NCBI RefSeq assembly: GCF_030539875.1
Contig: NZ_JAUNXI010000002.1
Coordinates: forward strand, 1 to 64,000
Direction: 5' to 3'
DNA: 64,000 bases
Source of the DNA: Methanobrevibacter sp.
GTDB taxonomy: Archaea; Methanobacteriota; Methanobacteria; Methanobacteriales; Methanobacteriaceae
The translations under genes and the position numbers were made by a program. How positions within the stretch are numbered: position 1 is the first letter of the stretch; every line of letters begins with the position of its first letter. Shown one piece after another: positions 1-6,618 of the stretch. The notes beneath the pieces are model-generated. The model made no database searches, was not told where the DNA came from, and saw only the letters and a program-made list of their open reading frames with translations.

Positions 1-51
<51 letters not shown>

Positions 52-211
52 ATGTTAATACCCATCACACTTAACCAAATACACCCATGCTTAAAAATCA
101 AAAGATTTTAAACAGTAATTATTACTTTGCAATACATAATATATAAACCTTTTGGTTTTTTCAACATAAAACTAAAAAAAATTAGTTATAATAATAAATT
201 AACCTAACTAG

Positions 212-219
212 TATATAAA
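212..219 (+). promoter_or_regulatory. TATA box of the radical SAM gene; likely leaderless transcript
   Basis: TATATAAA sits about 25-30 bases before the ATG at 243, which places the transcription start at or next to the start codon. No Shine-Dalgarno sequence is visible before this ATG, which agrees with a leaderless mRNA. A second TATA-like run lies at 229-237, too close to the ATG to serve it. Confidence 0.5.
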
Positions 220-242
220 CTTTAAGACCATATATAAAAAAC

Positions 243-1223
243 ATGGATTCTAACATATTCGACTTGATAAAAAAAGCTAATAAAACAACATTAAACAAAC
301 ATGGCGACTTAATTACACTGGAACGCGCCATATTTCTGTCTTGGTGGTGTGACAAGGGAGACTGTGCATTCTGTTATATGTCAACACAAAAAAATAAAAT
401 TAAAAATCCCCAAAAAGCCAGAAGAAATGTCAATAATATTTATGCTGAAGCCGAAATGTGCAAGCGTCTTGACTGGAATATTGAATTCTTATCCGGAGGA
501 TATGAATCTTTTACAACATCCGAAATTAAGAAAATAGCAACAACCATTAAAAACATAACTGGTGAGGGGGTTTGGCTAAATACAGGAATAACAGACGAAC
601 TGGAGGAATACGGTTCTGAAATAAAAGGAATTACCGGAGCTCTCGAAGTGGCAAATCCAAAAATCCATGAATCTGTTTGCCCTTCAAAAAAAATAGAGGA
701 TATAAGCAATATGTTAGATGTCGCAGGGGATTTGGGATTTAAAAAAGCGATAACAGTAATATTGGGTCTTGGTGAAACTTTATCTGATTTAGATTATCTG
801 ATAGATTATATTAAAGATCACAAGATCGATAGAGTAATCTTTTACTCATTGAATCCTCATAAAGATACAATATATGCCAATTCATCACAACCCGCTTCCC
901 TATATTACGCCCAGGTCGTAACACATGTCAGACTGGCATTTCCGGATATTGAGATAATCTGCGGAACTTGGATTGATAATCTTGCAAATATCGGCATTTT
1001 AATATTAAGCGGCGCAAATGGAATTACAAAATTCCCATTATTCAAAATGTTTGGAACCAAATATGGAAAAAGAGTTGAAGAAGAAGTGAAATGGAGCGGT
1101 AGAAAATTAAAGGGAACATTTACCGATAAAAATCAATTAGGTCCTCAAAAAAGTGAATTCACACCAGAATTAGATAAATTTATCAAAAGATATGTTAAAG
1201 AATCTTTAAAAAATAAATATTAA
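243..1223 (+). CDS. Radical SAM protein with unusual CX4CX2C cluster motif
   Basis: A 326-residue protein of the radical SAM superfamily. Cys36, Cys41 and Cys44 form a CX4CX2C motif that should bind the SAM-cleaving 4Fe-4S cluster; most family members have CX3CX2C. A GGYES segment at residues 85-89 matches the GGE-type SAM-binding motif after the second strand. The body resembles biotin-synthase-like TIM barrels. Known relatives with a changed spacing include HcgA/HmdB of the Hmd FeGP cofactor pathway (CX5CX2C), so a methanogen cofactor role is possible, but no hmd gene is near and I cannot assign a substrate. It appears to be a single leaderless gene between tRNA-Asn and gatB. Confidence 0.8.
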   Translation: MDSNIFDLIKKANKTTLNKHGDLITLERAIFLSWWCDKGDCAFCYMSTQKNKIKNPQKARRNVNNIYAEAEMCKRLDWNIEFLSGGYESFTTSEIKKIATTIKNITGEGVWLNTGITDELEEYGSEIKGITGALEVANPKIHESVCPSKKIEDISNMLDVAGDLGFKKAITVILGLGETLSDLDYLIDYIKDHKIDRVIFYSLNPHKDTIYANSSQPASLYYAQVVTHVRLAFPDIEIICGTWIDNLANIGILILSGANGITKFPLFKMFGTKYGKRVEEEVKWSGRKLKGTFTDKNQLGPQKSEFTPELDKFIKRYVKESLKNKY

Positions 1224-1304
1224 ATAATTTTTATTTTTACATGATGGTTTAAAGAATAAATTTATAATCTGAAAATTCATCAAAAAACTACTATTTTAAT
1301 AACC

Positions 1305-1313
1305 TTTATAAAT
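1305..1313 (+). promoter_or_regulatory. TATA box of gatB
   Basis: TTTATAAAT preceded by AACC (BRE-like) lies about 60 bases before the gatB ribosome binding site at 1365-1370. The expected transcription start is near 1335, giving a leader of about 30 nt before the GGAGGA. Confidence 0.45.
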
Positions 1314-1394
1314 CCAAGGCACTAAATATTATAATAATATATATTACTAAAAAATTATCAATATGGAGGAATTATTATTAGTGACGATGTCGAC

Positions 1395-2747
1395 ATGATG
1401 TGCGGACTTGAAATTCACGTACAACTAGAAACTGAATCAAAATTATTCTGTGATTGTCCTACAAATTATCAAGATGCTCCTGTAAATTCAAACATCTGCC
1501 CAGTTTGTCTTAATCAGCCAGGAGCCAAACCACAACCAACTAATAAAAAAGCGTTAGAAAATGCATTAATGATTGCTTTAATGCTCAACTGTGAAATCGA
1601 TAGAAATGTTATTTACTTTATGAGAAAACATTACAATTACCCTGACTTATCTTCCGGTTATCAAAGAACATCAGTACCTATAGGAATTAATGGAGAATTA
1701 AATGGGATTAGAATTAGAGAAATTCACGCAGAAGAAGACCCCGGCCAATATAAACCTGACAGAGGCACTGTTAACTTCAACCGTTCCGGAATTCCATTAG
1801 TTGAAATTGTTACAGAACCAGATATAAAATCTCCTGAAGAAGCAAGAAACTTCTTAAAAGAATTAATACGTGTTTTACAATATAGTGGAGGAGCACGCGG
1901 TGAAGGAACAATGAGAGCCGATGTAAACATCTCCATTAATGGTGGAAACAGAGTGGAAATGAAAAACGTTAATTCCATTAAAGGAGCTTATAAAGCATTG
2001 AAATTCGAACTCATCAGACAAAAAAATCTCATGAAAAGAGGAGTCGAAGTTAAACAAGAGACTCGTGCTTACTTAGAATCACAAATGATTACCGTGGGAA
2101 TGAGGATGAAAGAAGATGCTGATGATTATAGATTCATAACTGATCCTGATTTACCGCCGATGCAAATTTCTGATGAAACAATTCAAAGAATATTGGACAC
2201 AATGCCTGAAGCGCCACACAATAAGGTGAACAGGTTTATCGAAGACTATGGAATTGATGCAGAATCTGCAAAAGTTTTAACTTCAGAACTTGATTTAGCT
2301 ATTGCATATGAAGAGGTTGTAAAAGAAATTGACCCTAAATTTACATCCAAATGGATGAGAGATGAACTTAAAAGAGTATTATCTTATAATAAATTAGATT
2401 TCGCTGACAGCGGCATTACTGTTGAGGACTTAGTTGAATTTTTAAACATGCTCCAATCCAAAGAAATAACTACCAAAGCAGGACAAAGAATCATTGAACA
2501 AATGCCAAATAATGAAAAATCTCCTAAAGCTATTGCTGAAGAATTAGGGCTTCTTGGTGTTGTAAAAGATGATGAAGTAATCAAAGCTGTAAAGCAAGCT
2601 ATAGATGAAAATCCGAAAGCTGTTGAAGATTATCTGGCTGGACAAAAAGCTTCATTAAACTTCTTAGTAGGCCAAGTAATGAGGATAACACGTGGAAAAG
2701 CAGATCCTGGCGAAACTGTTAAAATATTAAAAGAAAATATCCAATAA
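1395..2747 (+). CDS. gatB: Aspartyl/glutamyl-tRNA amidotransferase subunit B (GatB)
   Basis: GatB is the kinase subunit of GatCAB, which converts Asp-tRNA(Asn) and/or Glu-tRNA(Gln) to the amide forms. The N-terminus GLEIHVQL, the zinc cysteines Cys19/Cys21 and Cys35/Cys38, the segment GTMRADVNIS and a C-terminal YqeY-like tail are all typical, and 450 residues is full length. The start is doubtful. The strong GGAGGA at 1365-1370 lies 24 bases before the ATG at 1395 but only a few bases before a run of in-frame ATT codons at 1371-1379, so translation may begin at ATT 1374 or 1377, adding 6-7 residues. It is followed 10 bases later by the CBS-domain gene. Confidence 0.95.
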   Translation: MMCGLEIHVQLETESKLFCDCPTNYQDAPVNSNICPVCLNQPGAKPQPTNKKALENALMIALMLNCEIDRNVIYFMRKHYNYPDLSSGYQRTSVPIGINGELNGIRIREIHAEEDPGQYKPDRGTVNFNRSGIPLVEIVTEPDIKSPEEARNFLKELIRVLQYSGGARGEGTMRADVNISINGGNRVEMKNVNSIKGAYKALKFELIRQKNLMKRGVEVKQETRAYLESQMITVGMRMKEDADDYRFITDPDLPPMQISDETIQRILDTMPEAPHNKVNRFIEDYGIDAESAKVLTSELDLAIAYEEVVKEIDPKFTSKWMRDELKRVLSYNKLDFADSGITVEDLVEFLNMLQSKEITTKAGQRIIEQMPNNEKSPKAIAEELGLLGVVKDDEVIKAVKQAIDENPKAVEDYLAGQKASLNFLVGQVMRITRGKADPGETVKILKENIQ

Positions 2748-2757
2748 CGGAGGAAAC

Positions 2758-3567
2758 ATGATGGTGGAAAAAAAATCTTATGTTAAAGATTACATGACAA
2801 AAGACGTTATTAATGTTTCCCCAGATACACCAACTGAAAATGTAATTGAATTAATGAAAGAAAGCCGTCACAACAGCTATCCTGTTGTGGAAAACGACAA
2901 ATTAGTTGGAATGATAACTGCATTTGATATTGTATCCAAAAAATGGGCAGATACAGTTAAAGGATTAATGAGTACAAAATTAGTAGTTGCTAACCAGGAA
3001 TTATCCATAAATGATGCATCCAGAGTAATGTTTAGAAGAGGCATATCCAGAATGCCCGTTGTTAATGAACAGGGAAAACTAGTAGGGATTATTACAAATA
3101 CCGATATGGTCAGATCACATATTGAAAGGTCAACTCCAAATAAAGTAGAATACTTTAAAAAAACCCTGGAACAGTTATATGACATTAAAACTACTTTAAA
3201 GCATATGCGTGTTGAAACAAATAAATTACGCCCAACACAAGATAGGGTTTATGCTGATGAACTTGAAGGAAGAACTTATGAATTAAAAAGAGGATTGGCG
3301 GAACCTGCAATTGTTGTAAAAGCAGGTGACAGATGGATTTTAGTTGATGGTCACCACAGAGCAGTTGCATCATCACAACAAGGTTACGAAACTGTAGATT
3401 CATATGTTATTGATTTAGGAAAAGACATCAAATTAGGTATGGAAAAAACTGCCGATAAGGCAGGAATCAGAACTTTTGACGATATTGAAATTATCGATGA
3501 TGATAAGCATCCGCTTATAGCCCTTACAGAAAGTCTTCAAGACCAAGAAGGAAAAGGTGATGATTAA
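2758..3567 (+). CDS. Two CBS domains fused to a ParB/SerK-like domain
   Basis: A 269-residue cytoplasmic protein. Residues 8-130 hold two CBS domains (VKDYMTKDVINV and VKGLMSTKLVV starts), which usually sense adenine nucleotides. Residues 150-240 hold a ParB-superfamily domain with VDGHHRAVA at its core. This fold is known from ParB nucleases but also from the free L-serine kinases SerK of Thermococcus and SbnI. No DNA-binding helix-turn-helix follows, so a small-molecule kinase regulated by CBS domains is more likely than a partition protein; this is inference. The ATG has GGAGG at 2750-2754 and the gene runs directly into hisE (stop TAA, then ATG). Confidence 0.75.
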   Translation: MMVEKKSYVKDYMTKDVINVSPDTPTENVIELMKESRHNSYPVVENDKLVGMITAFDIVSKKWADTVKGLMSTKLVVANQELSINDASRVMFRRGISRMPVVNEQGKLVGIITNTDMVRSHIERSTPNKVEYFKKTLEQLYDIKTTLKHMRVETNKLRPTQDRVYADELEGRTYELKRGLAEPAIVVKAGDRWILVDGHHRAVASSQQGYETVDSYVIDLGKDIKLGMEKTADKAGIRTFDDIEIIDDDKHPLIALTESLQDQEGKGDD

Positions 3568-3855
3568 ATGAATGATACCATTATAAGAGAATTGTATGAG
3601 GTTTTAGAATCTCGCCGCGACAATCCTATTGATTCTTATACATCAAATATAATGCAAGATAGTGATAAAAAAGCTGAAGATAAAATACTTGAAAAAATAG
3701 CTGAAGAAGCAGGTGAAGTATTAATCGCTTCTAAAAATAATGAAAATTTAGTTTATGAATCTGTCGACTTAATTTTCCATACATTACTACTTCTTGTTTA
3801 TAAAGGAGTAGAACTTGATGATGTATTTGATGAATTTAAAAGAAGAAGAAAATAA
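3568..3855 (+). CDS. hisE: Phosphoribosyl-ATP pyrophosphatase (HisE)
   Basis: A 95-residue MazG-like all-alpha pyrophosphatase that hydrolyses PR-ATP to PR-AMP in histidine synthesis. The helix [14 protein letters not shown] followed by [13 protein letters not shown] carries the acidic Mg-binding residues (EExxE...ESxD pattern) of the family, and the length is normal for a stand-alone HisE. The ATG begins directly after the stop codon of the CBS-ParB gene, so the two are probably translated from one mRNA. Another his gene in the window, hisH at 56244, is on the other strand and far away. Confidence 0.93.
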   Translation: MNDTIIRELYEVLESRRDNPIDSYTSNIMQDSDKKAEDKILEKIAEEAGEVLIASKNNENLVYESVDLIFHTLLLLVYKGVELDDVFDEFKRRRK

Positions 3856-3875
3856 TAATTTAACTGGTTGAGAAA

Positions 3876-4643
3876 ATGTTTGATACATTCGCAGAAAAAA
3901 AATTTTTATTAAAGGAATTGGTTAAAAAAGATTTAACTTCAAAATATAAGGATTCCGTATTAGGCATACTTTGGAGTTTTTTTAACCCCCTTTTAATAAT
4001 GTTAGTATTTACAGCAATATTTTCCATGTTATTTGGTCGTCAAATTGAAAACTATCCGGTTTATTTCCTGACTGGAAGAGTAATATACGATTTTTATAAT
4101 ACCGGAACAAAAGGAGCAATGGGCTCAATTAAAAAGAATGGCAACCTGTTAAAAAAAATATATGTTCCGAAATATATGTTTTCCGTAAGTACAATCTGTT
4201 ATGAATTTATCAACTTTTTAATATCACTCGTGATTCTATTTATAGTAATGATAATAACAGGAGCATCATTCCATTGGACAATAATAGTTTCAGTTGTTCC
4301 AATGATATTTTTATTATGTTTAATCTTTGGTGTGGGATTGATATTGGCCGTATGCAACACTTATTTCTCAGACATCGGCCATTTATATAAGGTATTCACA
4401 CTTGTGTTAATGTATGCTTCAGCATTGTTTTATCCTATGGAAATTGTTCCTCCGCTTGTACAAAAGATATTTACATTAAATCCTGTTTATTCTGCGATTT
4501 CATGTTTTAGAGAATGTATCAGTTATGGTGTCCTGCCGAATGGATCCACATTATTATATTTGGCGGCATTTTCACTGACAACATTAGGAATTGGAATATG
4601 TTTATTTAAAATCTATGAAAAGAAATTAGTATTGGAAATATAA
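3876..4643 (+). CDS. ABC-2 type polysaccharide/teichoic-acid export permease
   Basis: A 255-residue integral membrane protein with about six predicted membrane helices. The N-terminus LLKELVKKDLTSKYKDSVLG followed by LWSFFNPLLIMLVF is the signature start of TagG/RfbA/Wzm permeases, which move lipid-linked polymers across the membrane together with an ATPase. The ATPase follows 9 bases downstream, then an anchored protein and a glycerophosphotransferase-like enzyme, so the substrate is probably a surface polymer. The start ATG at 3876 has only a weak ribosome binding site (GGTTGAG at 3864-3870). Confidence 0.9.
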   Translation: MFDTFAEKKFLLKELVKKDLTSKYKDSVLGILWSFFNPLLIMLVFTAIFSMLFGRQIENYPVYFLTGRVIYDFYNTGTKGAMGSIKKNGNLLKKIYVPKYMFSVSTICYEFINFLISLVILFIVMIITGASFHWTIIVSVVPMIFLLCLIFGVGLILAVCNTYFSDIGHLYKVFTLVLMYASALFYPMEIVPPLVQKIFTLNPVYSAISCFRECISYGVLPNGSTLLYLAAFSLTTLGIGICLFKIYEKKLVLEI

Positions 4644-4652
4644 GGTTTTATT

Positions 4653-6089
4653 ATGAGTTTACTTAAAAAAATAAAAGGATTGTTTAAAAATAAAGATCGG
4701 ACAGACATGGAAATAGGGACTTCTGTTGATCCTAAGTTTCAAAATAATAGATTTAAAAACATTAAAATATATGCTCCTGATGTGGAAATGGTGCATATGG
4801 ACGGAACTGATTTTACAGCCCGGATTTTAGATGGAAATAATAATCCTATTACAAATAAAAAAGTAATATTTGAAGTAAATGGGAAAAAATACGATAAATT
4901 AACCGACAGTGAAGGGTATGCCAGACTGGCAATTGAACTTGATGCTAAAACATATGAGATTACAACATCTTATCCTGCAGAAGAAGAATACTTCCCAAAA
5001 ATAAAATCAAAGTTGACTGTATTGAAATCAGATGAAGAACCTGCAGGCACTTCTGAAAATATAAATACTCGATTATATGCGCCAGACATGGTTCTTTTTT
5101 CCAATGACGAACCGGATTATACAGTTAGATTATACGATGAAAATGACAATCCGTTAACTGGTGAGAAACTTAAAATAGAAGTTAATGATGAAGTTTATGA
5201 AGAGACTAGTGATGAAATGGGATTTGTATGTTTGGATTTGAAACTAAAACCAGAAACTTACAATATAAAAACAACATTTGAAGGTTCAGATGACTATTCT
5301 CCAATATCCAAAAATTCAGAAATTGAAGTTAAAATAAGAGATGTTGATAGGGAAGTAATGATTGATGTTGAACATGTTGCAATGGAATTTAAAGTATCCA
5401 AGGATAAAATTGATACATTAAAAGAATATGCTATCAGAACAATAAAAAGAAACAAAAAACAGACAAAAAAGATTAGAATTTTAGATGACGTCACCTTCAA
5501 AATTTATCGCGGAGAGCGAGTGGGTATTTTAGGGTTTAACGGAGCTGGAAAAAGTACTCTCCTTAGAATAATAACTGGTATTTATGAGCCTACAGAAGGA
5601 AACATAAAAATCAATGGGAAAATCGCACCATTACTAGAATTAAGTGCCGGTTTTGACAAAAATTATACTGGAAAAAATAATATTTTCTTAAATGGAGCAC
5701 TATTAAGCATGGAAGAGAACTTCATTAAAGAAAAATATGATGAAATCGTTGAGTTTTCTGAACTTGGAGAACACATCAATTATCCCGTTAAAAACTATTC
5801 CAAAGGTATGAGAGCCAAATTAGGTTTTTCAATAGCTACACTTATAAATCCGGAAATCCTAATTATTGATGAAATTTTGGCTGTTGGAGATATTAAATTC
5901 AGAAAGAAAAGTTCTAAAAAAATAGAATCAATGATGAAAGAGGGAGTTACAGTCCTTCTTGTTTCACATTCCATAGGTCAGATAAGAAAAATATGTGACA
6001 GGTGCATCTGGATTGAAAACGGCCGCGTATATATGGAAGGAGAAACACAAAAAGTCTGTGATGCTTACGTTAAACGTGCTAAAAAATAA
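4653..6089 (+). CDS. Polymer-export ABC ATPase with two N-terminal Ig-like domains
   Basis: A 478-residue TagH/Wzt-type ATPase. Residues 235-478 form the ATPase: Walker A GFNGAGKST at 294-302, ABC signature SKGMRAK, Walker B ILIIDEILAVGD, switch histidine in LVSHS. Unusually, residues 36-125 and 137-228 are two related Ig-like repeats (each begins IYAPD/LYAPD, then NNPITNKK/DNPLTGEK, then TDSEGYA/SDEMGFV) of the type otherwise found in the secreted adhesins of this window. There is no signal peptide, so these repeats should be cytoplasmic. In Wzt proteins a C-terminal beta-sandwich domain recognises the polymer before export; these N-terminal domains may play that role (inference). The domains are rich in Asp and Glu. 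Confidence 0.92.
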   Translation: MSLLKKIKGLFKNKDRTDMEIGTSVDPKFQNNRFKNIKIYAPDVEMVHMDGTDFTARILDGNNNPITNKKVIFEVNGKKYDKLTDSEGYARLAIELDAKTYEITTSYPAEEEYFPKIKSKLTVLKSDEEPAGTSENINTRLYAPDMVLFSNDEPDYTVRLYDENDNPLTGEKLKIEVNDEVYEETSDEMGFVCLDLKLKPETYNIKTTFEGSDDYSPISKNSEIEVKIRDVDREVMIDVEHVAMEFKVSKDKIDTLKEYAIRTIKRNKKQTKKIRILDDVTFKIYRGERVGILGFNGAGKSTLLRIITGIYEPTEGNIKINGKIAPLLELSAGFDKNYTGKNNIFLNGALLSMEENFIKEKYDEIVEFSELGEHINYPVKNYSKGMRAKLGFSIATLINPEILIIDEILAVGDIKFRKKSSKKIESMMKEGVTVLLVSHSIGQIRKICDRCIWIENGRVYMEGETQKVCDAYVKRAKK

Positions 6090-6103
6090 TTTAAGGTTTT
6101 AAA

Positions 6104-6613
6104 ATGGACAAAAAATGGATTTTAATATTAATAATATTGATTGTAGGTTGCTTTTCCATGTATTTCATTGTGGAATCATCAAATACAGTCGGAACTGCAA
6201 TAACTGTTTTGAACAAAACTGTTGTAACAATTCCAGATGATTTGTCAATCAAAGCAAGTGAGAAAAATCATGTGGAACTATTTAATAAACACGGCACTGA
6301 AAAAATACATATTAAGGATATGGGAAAGAACGATACCTCTTTAAATTCCTTTAAAAACAATCTCAACAATCTCAAAAGTAAACCGGACATTAACATTATT
6401 TCAAATTCCACATATGACATTAACAACATTACTACTTACAGAATTGATTTTGAAAATACTACCAGTGGAAATATGACCTTTGCATATCTTTATACTGCAA
6501 ACCATACATTTACTATAAATATGAGCGGATATAATAATACTCAATCATTAAATAGCGATTTAGAGTTCATAGTTAGTACTTTAAAACCAGATTTCAAACA
6601 ATCCCAAGATTAG
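6104..6613 (+). CDS. Membrane-anchored hypothetical protein of the polymer cluster
   Basis: A 169-residue protein I cannot assign to a family. Residues 5-23 form one hydrophobic helix (ILILIILIVGCFSMYFIV) preceded by lysines, so the rest should face outside. The outer part has several NxS/NxT sequons (for example NKT, NDTS, NNTT, NHT) that fit archaeal N-glycosylation. It sits 14 bases after the ABC ATPase and 5 bases before the glycerophosphotransferase-like gene, in the same direction, so it belongs to the same transcription unit and may act at the outer face in polymer assembly or anchoring. Confidence 0.7.
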   Translation: MDKKWILILIILIVGCFSMYFIVESSNTVGTAITVLNKTVVTIPDDLSIKASEKNHVELFNKHGTEKIHIKDMGKNDTSLNSFKNNLNNLKSKPDINIISNSTYDINNITTYRIDFENTTSGNMTFAYLYTANHTFTINMSGYNNTQSLNSDLEFIVSTLKPDFKQSQD

Positions 6614-6618
6614 TTAGC

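Noticed and set aside
2758-3567. Reading the CBS-ParB gene as a chromosome partition protein with an origin nearby
   Set aside because: No helix-turn-helix, no ParA neighbour, no parS-like palindromes or Cdc6/Orc1 gene in the window.
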